Source: Rhabditoides inermis
Lineage: Eukaryota > Nematoda > Chromadorea > Rhabditida > Rhabditidae
DNA length: 64,000 bases
Direction of reading: 5' to 3'
NCBI GenBank assembly: GCA_963966185.1
Contig: CAWZYM010000475.1
Span: forward strand, 21,341 to 85,340
Shown: positions 37,536 through 48,972 of the stretch, piece after piece
Numbering within the stretch: the first letter of the stretch is position 1
How the letters are laid out: every line of letters begins with the position of its first letter
Translations under genes and position numbers: made by a program
Notes under the pieces: model-generated
The model's input: only the letters and a program-made list of their open reading frames with translations
Databases searched by the model: none
Told to the model about the DNA's origin: nothing

Positions 37536-37803
37536 CTCATCGAATAATACACGAAGTATCGCGCGGCAATTGCTGCCGAAAGAGGAACGCCAAGGTACAT
37601 CTATGAGAGAAGTGTGAGAAAAAGAGAGGGAGAGAGAGAGAGAGCGACCAACTGTGACTTGACAATGGATACCTGTAAAACAGCACTGGTGACGGGCGGT
37701 AGGTCGACGGTGAATATGAGTGGAGTGAAGACAGCGCCTCCGATTGCAGTGAACGAAATGACGCGGCCGATCGAACCGCGCACGCTCTTCGCCACTTCGT
37801 GAT
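37536..37803 (-). pseudogene. Two spliceable exons of an unknown membrane protein in X (copy 1)
   Basis: Minus-strand exon 37673-37803 (after TTTGAG, donor CAG/GTATCC) reads HEVAKSVRGSIGRVISFTAI then GGAVFTPLIFTVDLPPV. Exon 37536-37600 (after CTCATAG, donor AG/GTGGGT) reads MYLGVPLSAAIAARYFVYYS. Phases agree (2 in, 0, then 2 out). The product is hydrophobic, like part of a multi-pass membrane protein I do not recognise. It looks like a captured host-gene piece; the flanking exons are absent. Other copies lie at 44634-44905 and 52297-52568 with Phe to Ile in the last exon. Confidence 0.45.
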
Positions 37804-38722
37804 CTCAAAGAAACAGTGCACGACGTAGTCGCAGTCGGACTGCATCATAAACATGTTATTCTTTACTTTCACGTTAGATCCGCTTTTTGTGCAGCACAAC
37901 GTACGGGTCATTCATGCTTCAAGCTTTCGAGCAAATGTATCGAATCCGAGGGCCGCACGCACTGTTTGAGCGCTGTCTGCGCGCCTACGACACAGGAGCA
38001 GTTGTTTGAGTATGAACCGAGTCGTCAGCGTTCCTTCTGATCATTTCACAAGCCTTTTCGAAACACCACGAAATTGATTTTTTTCTTCTACAAAATATTT
38101 TGATAACAACCTGTCAGTTGGAGTTCTTTGTTAAAGGTAGTGTACCATCTGATTTTGGTCGCACGGAATACGGAATGTTATATTATCAGTTTATAACTTA
38201 TTATTTGTTCGTTATAATTTCATAACATGAAAGTATGAAACTAAGTCAAAAATAACAATTTTAAAAATACAAAAATATAGTGGAAGTTTGATGTTCACCG
38301 CCAATTGTGTGCACGCGTGTGCACGCCCGCAAAACTTATGTTCACCGACTGCGGTTACATCACCGAACTGACCGGAGTGATACGTGTGTTTCACACTTGA
38401 AATGCTTTCAATTCGGTATGTTTTTTTTTGTTTTGCATGTGCACTTCGCATTCTAAAATCAGAATCAACTTCTAAAAATATATAGTAACATAATTAAACA
38501 TATTATACATCGCTGCGCGTACACTCGCTAGTTACTACAAATTGTCCTCATACTACGTTTGCCCAGCAGCCATCTGACCACATGATCAATGTTTCTTATT
38601 TTTGTGTGGTTTTGTTATGTTTTTTTTGCAATTTTATGAAGTGTAATAACACAAAACGTTGCTTGGAACATAAAAACACCGCACTACGCCGTAGTAGGCT
38701 GTTATTAAGCGTGTTCTCACGA

Positions 38723-38780
38723 AAAAAAACGTTCACGAAAACGATGCATTTTCACGCATCGTTTTCGTGAACGTTTTTTT
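38723..38780. repeat. Perfect hairpin near the right end of X (copy 1)
   Basis: CGTTCACGAAAACGATGC, loop ATTTTCAC, then GCATCGTTTTCGTGAACG, flanked by A and T runs that extend the stem to about 25 bp. It is conserved at 45825-45882 and 58963-59022. Confidence 0.85.
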
Positions 38781-38833
38781 GAAAGTTTTTTTTTTAAATA
38801 TCGATGTCGATTGATTATATTAAAAAATTACAG

Positions 38834-39067
38834 TGGTACTGTTCATGGTAGAAGTAGAGGGCAGTGTGCCAGACTCATCGGTAAGCGGGATGAAGAGTTG
38901 TCAGGTGAGTTTTTAATCATGTTTTTAGTTTTGTTTATGACCTATTCATTTTGTTTGAAGTTTCGTGATTGTGTGATGTAGCTTATGTAATGTTTCAGAA
39001 CCCGCCCTTTAAAACATTTGACACAAATTTCTTTATGAAAAGAATTGATGAAGCAAGTTTACCGTAA
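38834..39067 (+). other. Possible two-exon mini-gene in X (copy 1)
   Basis: Exon 38834-38904 (after ATTACAG, donor CAG/GTGAGT) and exon 38999-39067 (after TTTCAG) join in phase 0. From the ATG at 38845 they give about 41 residues (MVEVEGSVPDSSVSG ... NPPFKTFDTNFFMKRIDEA) and a TAA that is the last codon before the X boundary. The splice signals and frame are kept at 45936-46169 and 59075-59308. It may be the 3' end of a captured gene. No known family recognised. Confidence 0.4.
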
Positions 39068-39068
39068 A

Positions 39069-42000
39069 TACTTACTTGAATGCTTGAATGCTCCTTCAGC
39101 TTGCAAGCGCGGAGCCCATCTTTCGCCACAGTGAACGGTCTCGAGCTGCAGTTGCCCACTGCTTGTAGTCGTTCCTGCGCCCATAGAACAGTTTTGTATT
39201 ATTGCGGACAGAATCTGCCCAGCGGGTTGGCGGCCGTCCGGGTTCTCGAGTGACGTTGCGCGGCCTCCAATCGGTAGTCGCCCGTGTCCATCGCCCGTCC
39301 GTCCTCCTTTGTATGTGTCCGGCCCATCTATGTTTGCTGCGCGCCATGTAGGAGGTTGGGTTGGTCAACGCGGATCTTGCCCGCATGTCCTCGCTGCTCA
39401 GTCCCTCGTCTCGCTGCCGATAGAGTGAGTATCCCAGCATCGCTGAACCTTTGTCCATGATTTTCAAGGAATCTTTAACCACAGGCAACATGCCGAACCT
39501 TTGGAAACAATCTATAGTAGTGCCGGTCCATAAGAAAGATGATCCTTCTATTGTAAATAACTACCGCCCTATTTCGCTCACTTGTACAAGTTGTAGAGTG
39601 CTTGAGCGGATGTTAGTCTATGAGATGCGTACACATCTTTGGTCTAATCATCTTGTCGCACCTCAGCAGTTTGGGTTCCTAGATGGACGCTCTACCATTT
39701 CACAGATGGTGGAGTATGTCTCATTTATTAGTAGCGAACTGGGTGCAAAACGGATAGTCGATAGTATATATCTTGATGTCGCGAAGGCTTTTGACACTGT
39801 TTCGCACAGACGATTAATACAAATCTGTGATGCGTATGGATTCCGCGGCAATCTCCTTAGATGGCTACAAAACTACTTGACTGGAAGGACCCAATGTGTG
39901 CGTATATCCAACAAATTATCTGATTGGTTAGATGTTTTATCTGGAGTACCTCAAGGAAGTGTTGTAGGTCCTCTCATGTTCTTGTTGTATGTCAACGATA
40001 TCGGAGACGTTATCGAACATAGTAAATTTCACATTTATGCAGACGATCTAAAACTCTACCTGTCATCGAGTACTCCCTGTTTCGAGTCAAAATTGATATC
40101 CGATCTTCGTCGGATAGCTAAATTTTTCATTGACAGACAAATGAAACTGTCAGTTTCTAAATGTGAGTGTATGCATTTTGGCAAGAATAATCCTATGTAT
40201 TCATACACATGTGAGGGTCAACCTTTACGTTCGGTGCGTAATATACGCGATCTAGGTATTCAACTCAATTTTGACCTCAGTCCCGATAGTCATATTTCAA
40301 AACAAGTACGAAAAGCATCTGCCCTTGCTATACTTGTTCCGCGGACTTTCTCCTATTCGAAAGATTTATATAGAAATTTCTTCATATACAAAATCAGACC
40401 GATTCTCGAATACGGCAGTGAAGTGTTATGTCTAATGAACAAAACTTTCACGAATGCATTGGAAAAGACACAACGAAAGTTCACAAAGGCAATATTTCCG
40501 AAAATGAGCTACGCGAACCGTCTCGAGTCTCTCCAACTGGAAACACTATATATGCGTAGAATGAAAAGCAACCTTACCCTAGTACATAGCTATATGTATG
40601 GATATATCAAGTCAGAAAACCCTTTTGACGTCATTGATTCCAAGTCAAGATCATCTAGGAACCGTTCCAATGGGTATAAACTTTACAGTAACGCCAAAAA
40701 CACAATTCAACAGTCTTTTATAATTCATTCGGTTGTTAACACTTGGAACTTGCTTCCTCAAACCGTTGTAAATATTCCCGATAAACACCAATTCAGAAAG
40801 AGCTTAAATAATCATATAAATTTCCATAGTAAAAACGGCACTATTTTCAGTTCACTTAAAATACAAGACCCCACTAATCTCTAAAATATGAAGCTGGGGC
40901 AACTCTTATTCAGAAGTGGTGACAAACGGCACATATAGACCGTTTTTCTCACTCACTTTTATCTCGTTTCGGGTGATGAGACTGCACTTTCCCTGCATAG
41001 ATCATGTTAACTCTGATTTCTGGGGAGAGTGCGGTTGTACCGGGTCGCAGGGATACGGACCGACGACGGGGGCTGCTGTCTCCCGAGCATCTTATTGTAT
41101 CTCCTTCTCTTATCCCGTGTTATCACCAAAATTCATATGAATAAACTATATATATATATCTGTCGCTCCATTGCGCGGTGTGCGGTCTGGATGCGACCGA
41201 GCGTGGTGGTAGTGTAGGCCCACGTCTCCGAGCCGTAACACAGTGCGGGGAGTACGCACGTGTTGAAGAGGTTCGCTTTGAGGTGTTTGTCGTTCAGCGT
41301 GCCCAGTGTCTCCTTGATGTTGCCAAATGCCGCCCATCCTGCTCTCGTTCTCCTTGCCAGCTCCGAAGTGAGGGTGTTCTTTGCGTTTATGGCCCGTCCG
41401 AAGTAGATGTACTCCTCCACCTCTTCGATTGCCTGGCCGGAAAGATGGATAGTCCCAGCGGCAGCCTGCCTTTCGGATGAACTGCGTCTTGCCGATGTTG
41501 ATGCGCAGCCCGGCCTTCTCGCTCTCCGTGTTCAGCTCGTTCAGCATCCGTTCAGCATCTGCCGTGGTCTCGGTGATCAGCACAATGTCGTCAGCGAAGC
41601 GCAGATGGTTCAGCTTCTCTCCGTCCACACGAAGGCCGTAGTCACTCCAGTCAAGTTGGCGGAAGACGACTTCCAGCGCAGCAGTGAAGAGCACCGGGGA
41701 GACAGTGTCTCCTTGCTTCACACCGCATCGCACAGGGATCTTCAGCTCGTTGGAGAAGAGCTTCAGAAGTAGCTGGTTGTTGTCGTAGCAGTCGGATAGC
41801 GCAGCCAGGTATCCCTCCTCGACGTTGAGCATCTTAAGAGCGCGTAGAAGGAATCCGTGGTCGAGCCGGTCGAACGCCTTCTCGAAGTCGACAAAGGTGA
41901 GCACTAGCGGGGTCTTGTATTCGCGGGCTCTCTCCACGACCTGAGAGACGGTCTGGAGGTGATCGGCGCAGCAGTAGCCGCTCCGGAATCCGGCTTGTTC

Positions 42001-43919
42001 TCGTGGTTGTTCGTCTTCCAGAGTCCGTTTCAGCCTGTTCAACAACACCTTGGAATAGGTTTTGTAGAGCAGGCTGAGTAGAGCGATCGGGCGCCAGTTG
42101 GAGAGCTTCTCACGGGGTCCTTTCTTCGGGAGTAGTACGAGCCGCGCCTCTCTCCAGCTGTCGGGGATGGGGGTCCCTTCCAGGTGAGTCGAGAACAGGC
42201 GTGCGAGGGCGCGGTGGAAGTTAGTTCCTCCCGCCTTCAGCAGATCGGCCGTGATGTTGTCAGGTCCGGGGGCTCGTCCTTTCGGCATCTGGGAGAGGGC
42301 GTGTCGCACTTCAGATGGGAGTACGGGGGGCACGTTTCCAGGAGTGTAGACCTTCCTCGGGATGAGTAGTCGGTCAGCGTAGAGAGTACTGTAGAAGTCG
42401 ACGGTGGCCTCCTCGATGGCAGGTCGCGCGGTGATCATCTGGTCGTTGATCAGCAATGCCTCCAGCAGGGATCGCTCGGTGGCGAGTCCTCTCTTCGCGA
42501 TTTTGATGCTCCGACGATGCATAGCAGTGTCGCGGAGTATCTCCTCGCGGTACTTCGTCAGATCGTGTTTGAAGGCGGCGCGACACTGGCGGGAGATGAT
42601 GACGAGTTCTAGCAGCCGACTCGGGTCTAGCGCGAGCTTCGCCCTTGTCTTCAGCAGGTCCCTCGTCCTCTCCGACAGTCTCCTTTCCATGTGGTTCGGC
42701 CCGGGAGCAGTTGCGACGGCGGCGGCCTCCTTGAGTGTGTTGAGCAGCTCCTCGTACGTCGGGTTTAGGCCAACGTGGTGTTCAATGTAGGCGTGCGCTG
42801 CATCAGGGGCAAATAGAGTTGCCGGGTGCCGGGTGCTGTGACGTAGAGGTCGTCGCGGGATACGTAGCCGAGCTCGAAGAAGTCTGTGGTCGCCTCCTAT
42901 AGAGAAGGGGGCGACCACGTCGACATCGGCGAGTAGCAGGCGGTTGCTCGTCAGGAAGTGGTCGATCTCGTTGAGCGCTCGTCCGTTGGGCGATCTCCAC
43001 GTCCACTTCCTCCGGCTCGGCTTTGAGAAAAAGCTGTTGCCGTGGAAGAGACGGATCTCCTCAATGAAGTCAGTGAGTCGATCGCCCTCCTCGTTCCGCT
43101 CTCCGTATCCGTTCGGCCCCACTCTGAACTCGCCATGCTTGCGAGTTCCGAGCTTGGCGTTGAAGTCGCCGCAGACGATCTTGTAGCGGGCCTTCTCCTC
43201 CTTGTATAGCTTCCGCAGGTCGCAGTAGAACTGCTCCTTCTCGTCTTCCGTCGCAGTGCTGGTCGGCGCGTAGCAGTTGAAGATTGCGACGCGCACGTCA
43301 CCGAACATTAGTGAAAGGTGGGCCAGCCGACTCGATATTACTCTCATCGACTGGATTGCGGACGTAGTTTTACCTGACACCGCAAACCCAACTCCTCCAC
43401 TGCCGTTGCGGCAACGTGCTCCCATCACAACTTCCGTCCCGTCTCGTCTTCTCGTCCGCTTCTCTGTTGCCCTCTTCGTCTCCTGTAGGCATATGACGTC
43501 CCACTTGATCTTCTCCAGAGTGTCGAATATCATCTCCTCCTTGGTAGCCTGGGACAGTCCTTGGCAGTTAAGTGTGCAAACATTGAAGTTCCTTTCCGGT
43601 TTTGTCGACCTCAGCTCCGGTGATTTCTCGCGCCCTGCCCTACCCGCTGGATCCCTCGTCGACGGAAGGGAGCGGTTGGGCGCCGGGAACTTGGGCGCAT
43701 TGTGATTGCGACTGTCCATAGGGTACATCGAAAGATGTCTTTAGCCATGGATATGACTGGTGGGTGGCTGGCCCTGCCAGAAAGGAGTCCGGCCTAGAGT
43801 CCGTCTTGTTTCCCGTGTTCAGTTCAGCCATTCGCGGAATGCGAACGGCCTATCCAGCGGCACCAGCGTGGAGGCAAGGGAGACGACCATGCGGAAGTCG
43901 CCCAACGGGAGTCGCCGCC
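39069..43919 (-). mobile_element. RTE-type non-LTR retrotransposon, copy 1, with nested LINE
   Basis: Minus-strand element interrupted by a LINE at 39445-41162. From the ATG at 43728 it encodes an AP endonuclease (LNCQGLSQ, CLQETK, VCGDFNAKLG, NEIDHFLTSNR, GGDHRLLRARL), then reverse transcriptase (NWRPIALLSLLYKTYSKVLL, TFVDFEKAFDRLDH, GVKQGDTVSPVLF, LRFADDIVLI). A one-base frameshift near 41475 moves the frame to AAGTIHLSGQAIEEVEEYIY, which continues to HRAMERQ at the nested insertion and resumes beyond it as AMLGYSLYRQRDEGLSS and HRWAGHIQRRTDGRWTRATT, the typical RTE C-terminus. The same frameshift is in copy 2, so the element was dead before duplication. The 3' end has a doubled TTGAATGC word. 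Confidence 0.9.
39445..41162 (+). mobile_element. 5'-truncated LINE nested antisense in RTE copy 1
   Basis: An intact 3' reverse transcriptase frame runs from 39451 to 40884 (477 codons): VNNYRPISLT, SIYLDVAKAFDTVSH, GVPQGSVVGPLMFLLYVNDI, FHIYADDLKLYL, then thumb and C-terminal region. The 5' part, including the endonuclease, is missing, as is usual for incomplete target-primed reverse transcription. It ends TGAATAAACTATATATATAT. Target duplication is at most about 5 bp (TCGCT). CR1/jockey-like; different from the LINE at 53-57 kb. Confidence 0.85.
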
Positions 43920-46170
43920 AAATCCATTCGCGAACACCTCTGCGTCACCCGGAAAACACGGCGTGATCTTTGTGATGTCCCGTCCTGCCTGCAGTCAGCT
44001 GCCGATTCACCCACTCCCTGGGCGTCCCTTTTCTGCGGTGATACGTTTCTCCCTGTGTATGGCTGAAATACAACCATTTCCATAAGTCAATAACTGTGAA
44101 CGTACATGAGATTGTACATGTGGCAGACATCAATAACCTCTCCCTCCTCCGTCTGCAGCAGGTTCTCTTGATGTTTTTTTTCAGAATAAAAAGAGGGTAA
44201 GGGATATCAACTAATGCTTCAGAAACTCAAGTTTCGCGGCGGCGAGGTGCCGGACTGCTGTACTGAGGACTGCAGAACCGAAGATCGGCGCGGGAAGTAT
44301 CACCGTCACAACCCTCACACGGATCAACACAAACCGACTCTCTTTACGCGTACGACAATAGTATATTGCAATTGTAAACGTTTTATGCATGTGCTTTCGA
44401 TGGGATAAGACAAAGTTTATCTCTTTACGCAAGAACTTTTCGAAGAAAATCGTTGTATGTGTTATGATTTGTGTGCTACGAGGGAAGTGTGTCGCATTTG
44501 TGCGGCTTGTACCGAAATCGACACCGTGTTCGTCTTCTGATTTCGACGAAACAAAGCGCGCACGCGCTTACGGAGCTCCGAGCTTAAAGTGTATGTGATC
44601 ATGCGCACACAACAGATGCCAACGCCAACCCACCTCATCGAATAATACACGATGTATCGCGCGGCAATTGCTGCCGAAAGAGGAACGCCAAGGTACATCT
44701 ATGAGAGAAGTGTGAGAAAAAGAGAGGGAGAGAGAGAGAGAGAGAGCGACCAACTGTGACTTGACAATGGATACCTGTAAAACAGCACTGGTGACGGGCG
44801 GTAGGTCGACGGTGAATATGAGTGGAGTGAAGACAGCGCCTCCGATTGCAGTGAACGAAATGACGCGGCCGATCGAACCGCGCACGCTCTTCGCCACTTC
44901 GTGATCTCAAAGAAACAGTGCACGACGTAGTCGCAGTCGGACTGCATCATAAACATGTTATTCTTTACTTTCACGTTAGATCCGCGTTTTGTGCAGCACA
45001 ACGTACGGGTCATTCATGCTTCAAGCTTTCGAGCAAATGTATCGAATCCGAGGGCCGCACGCACTGTTTGAGCGCTGTCTGCGCGCCTACGACACAGGAG
45101 CAGTTGTTTGAGTATGAACCGAGTCGTCAGCGTTCCTTCTGATCATTTCACAAGCCTTTTCGAAACACCACGAAATTGATTTTTTTCTTCTACAAAATAT
45201 TTTGATAACAACCTGTCAGTTGGAGTTCTTTGTTAAAGGTAGTGTACCATCTGATTTTGGTCGCACGGAATACGGAATGTTATATTATCAGTTTATAACT
45301 TATTATTTGTTCGTTATAATTTCATAACATGAAAGTATGAAACTAAGTCAAAAATAACAATTTTAAAAATACAAAAATATAGTGGAAGTTTGATGTTCAC
45401 CGCCAATTGTGTGCACGCGTGTGCACGCCCGCAAAACTTATGTTCACCGACTGCGGTTACATCACCGAACTGACCGGAGTGATACGTGTGTTTCACACTT
45501 GAAATGCTTTCAATTCGGTATGTTTTTTTTTGTTTTGCATGTGCACTTCGCATTCTAAAATCAGAATCAACTTCTAAAAATATATAGTAACATAATTAAA
45601 CATATTATACATCGCTGCGCGTACACTCGCTAGTTACTACAAATTGTCCTCATACTACGTTTGCCCAGCAGCCATCTGACCACATGATCAATGTTTCTTA
45701 TTTTTGTGTGGTTTTGTTATGTTTTTTTTGCAATTTTATGAAGTGTAATAACACAAAACGTTGCTTGGAACATAAAAACACCGCACTACGCCGTAGTAGG
45801 CTGTTATTAAGCGTGTTCTCACGAAAAAAAACGTTCACGAAAACGATGCATTTTCACGCATCGTTTTCGTGAACGTTTTTTTGAAAGTTTTTTTTTTAAA
45901 TATCGATGTCGATTGATTATATTAAAAAATTACAGTGGTACTGTTCATGGTAGAAGTAGAGGGCAGTGTGCCAGACTCATCGGTAAGCGGGATGAAGAGT
46001 TGTCAGGTGAGTTTTTAATCATGTTTTTAGTTTTGTTTATGACCTATTCATTTTGTTTGAAGTTTCGTGATTGTGTGATGTAGCTTATGTAATGTTTCAG
46101 AACCCGCCCTTTAAAACATTTGACACAAATTTCTTTATGAAAAGAATTGATGAAGCAAGTTTACCGTAAA
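43920..46170. repeat. Segment X, copy 2
   Basis: Nearly identical to copy 1 but shares variants with copy 3, such as TTCTTCTGATTTCG where copy 1 has TTCTTCCGATTTCG. It contains the exon pair on the minus strand, the hairpin (45825-45882) and the mini-gene (45936-46169). Confidence 0.85.
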
Positions 46171-46546
46171 TACTTACTTGAATGCTTGAATGCTCCTTCA
46201 GCTTGCAAGCGCGGAGCCCATCTTTCGCCACAGTGAACGGTCTCGAGCTGCAGTTGCCCACTGCTTGTAGTCGTTCCTGCGCCCATAGAACAGTTTTGTA
46301 TTATTGCGGACAGAATCTGCCCAGCGGGTTGGCGGCCGTCCGGGTTCTCGAGTGACGTTGCGCGGCCTCCAATCGGTAGTCGCCCGTGTCCATCGCCCGT
46401 CCGTCCTCCTTTGTATGTGTCCGGCCCATCTATGTTTGCTGCGCGCCATGTAGGAGGTTGGGTTGGTCAACGCGGATCTTGCCCGCATGTCCTCGCTGCT
46501 CAGTCCCTCGTCTCGCTGCCGATAGAGTGAGTATCCCAGCATCGCT

Positions 46547-48264
46547 GAACCTTTGTCCATGATTTTCAAGGAATCTTTAACCACAGGCAACATGCCGAAC
46601 CTTTGGAAACAATCTATAGTAGTGCCGGTCCATAAGAAAGATGATCCTTCTATTGTAAATAACTACCGCCCTATTTCGCTCACTTGTACAAGTTGTAGAG
46701 TGCTTGAGCGGATGTTAGTCTATGAGATGCGTACACATCTTTGGTCTAATCATCTTGTCGCACCTCAGCAGTTTGGGTTCCTAGATGGACGCTCTACCAT
46801 TTCACAGATGGTGGAGTATGTCTCATTTATTAGTAGCGAACTGGGTGCAAAACGGATAGTCGATAGTATATATCTTGATGTCGCGAAGGCTTTTGACACT
46901 GTTTCGCACAGACGATTAATACAAATCTGTGATGCGTATGGATTCCGCGGCAATCTCCTTAGATGGCTACAAAACTACTTGACTGGAAGGACCCAATGTG
47001 TGCGTATATCCAACAAATTATCTGATTGGTTAGATGTTTTATCTGGAGTACCTCAAGGAAGTGTTGTAGGTCCTCTCATGTTCTTGTTGTATGTCAACGA
47101 TATCGGAGACGTTATCGAACATAGTAAATTTCACATTTATGCAGACGATCTAAAACTCTACCTGTCATCGAGTACTCCCTGTTTCGAGTCAAAATTGATA
47201 TCCGATCTTCGTCGGATAGCTAAATTTTTCATTGACAGACAAATGAAACTGTCAGTTTCTAAATGTGAGTGTATGCATTTTGGCAAGAATAATCCTATGT
47301 ATTCATACACATGTGAGGGTCAACCTTTACGTTCGGTGCGTAATATACGCGATCTAGGTATTCAACTCAATTTTGACCTCAGTCCCGATAGTCATATTTC
47401 AAAACAAGTACGAAAAGCATCTGCCCTTGCTATACTTGTTCCGCGGACTTTCTCCTATTCGAAAGATTTATATAGAAATTTCTTCATATACAAAATCAGA
47501 CCGATTCTCGAATACGGCAGTGAAGTGTTATGTCTAATGAACAAAACTTTCACGAATGCATTGGAAAAGACACAACGAAAGTTCACAAAGGCAATATTTC
47601 CGAAAATGAGCTACGCGAACCGTCTCGAGTCTCTCCAACTGGAAACACTATATATGCGTAGAATGAAAAGCAACCTTACCCTAGTACATAGCTATATGTA
47701 TGGATATATCAAGTCAGAAAACCCTTTTGACGTCATTGATTCCAAGTCAAGATCATCTAGGAACCGTTCCAATGGGTATAAACTTTACAGTAACGCCAAA
47801 AACACAATTCAACAGTCTTTTATAATTCATTCGGTTGTTAACACTTGGAACTTGCTTCCTCAAACCGTTGTAAATATTCCCGATAAACACCAATTCAGAA
47901 AGAGCTTAAATAATCATATAAATTTCCATAGTAAAAACGGCACTATTTTCAGTTCACTTAAAATACAAGACCCCACTAATCTCTAAAATATGAAGCTGGG
48001 GCAACTCTTATTCAGAAGTGGTGACAAACGGCACATATAGACCGTTTTTCTCACTCACTTTTATCTCGTTTCGGGTGATGAGACTGCACTTTCCCTGCAT
48101 AGATCATGTTAACTCTGATTTCTGGGGAGAGTGCGGTTGTACCGGGTCGCAGGGATACGGACCGACGACGGGGGCTGCTGTCTCCCGAGCATCTTATTGT
48201 ATCTCCTTCTCTTATCCCGTGTTATCACCAAAATTCATATGAATAAACTATATATATATATCTG
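46547..48264 (+). mobile_element. 5'-truncated LINE nested in RTE copy 2
   Basis: Copy of the 39.4-kb insertion with an identical 477-codon reverse transcriptase frame (46553-47986) and the same TA-rich tail. Confidence 0.85.
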
Positions 48265-48420
48265 TCGCTCCATTGCGCGGTGTGCGGTCTGGATGCGACC
48301 GAGCGTGGTGGTAGTGTAGGCCCACGTCTCCGAGCCGTAACACAGTGCGGGGAGTACGCACGTGTTGAAGAGGTTCGCTTTGAGGTGTTTGTCGTTCAGC
48401 GTGCCCAGTGTCTCCTTGAT

Positions 48421-48972
48421 TAGGGACCACAATGAGAATTTCAGAAGTTTGGATGTGGTATGGCAGTTTGTATAATAATGTAGATCGTTTCAAGCTGATT
48501 TCGAAAATATATAATATTCATAGGGTTCATCGTTCACATTGCGCTCTAATTCCGCGCGGCGCGCGCGCACCCGAGCGCGCGCTCACACAGGGAAAGTGCG
48601 ACAGAGGGCGGCTAGATCAAAGCACTCATGACGTCATTAATAGTTAAATTATGAATATACTCGTTTCAAAGAGTAGCACTACGCTTTGTTTGATTGTAAT
48701 CAATCAGTACTCGATGAAATACGTCTCTTATGACACCATTTTTCACTACTCATTTTGGACAATGGCGGCTAGATCAAAGAAATATGACGTCATCATATCA
48801 CTCTTTATCGATTTTCAATACTTTACGGGGCACGTTTTCCCATAAATCGAATACCGTTGGAATCAGCGCGGAAGGGCGAATCGTTCTACGCTAATTATAA
48901 CGAGTAACGCGTCCAGTCAAAAAATGTTACATGATTTCGACACAAACTCTACACCTCACGTTGCGGTCCCTA
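48421..48972. mobile_element. 552-bp MITE with 9-bp target duplication
   Basis: Begins TAGGGACCACAATG and ends with the near-complement CGTTGCGGTCCCTA. CTCCTTGAT flanks both ends (48412-48420, 48973-48981) and occurs once at the empty site in RTE copy 1. A 9-bp duplication points to Mutator-like transposition. No transposase; a direct repeat of GGCGGCTAGATCAAAG lies inside. Confidence 0.85.

Larger units (their letters stand above)
36821..39068. repeat. Segment X, copy 1
   Basis: A 2.25-kb segment repeated at 43920-46170 and, split by insertions, at 51583-59309. It starts AAATCCATTCGCG and ends TTTACCGTAAA. It contains potential coding exons on both strands, a (GA)n tract near 37630-37645, and a perfect hairpin at 38723-38780. 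Copy 1 differs from copies 2 and 3 at shared positions (for example ACGAAGTATC against ACGATGTATC). The nature of X is unknown; no transposase or clear terminal repeats were seen. Confidence 0.85.

Noticed and set aside
36821..39068. Calling X a Helitron
   Set aside because: The hairpin and captured exons are suggestive, but the right end is TTTACCGTAAA and not CTRR, and no TC 5' end or A/T insertion site was seen.
41146..41470. The C-terminal part of the 860-codon RTE frame as genuine protein
   Set aside because: After the frameshift the true RTE sequence continues in another frame, and this part is out-of-frame read-through.
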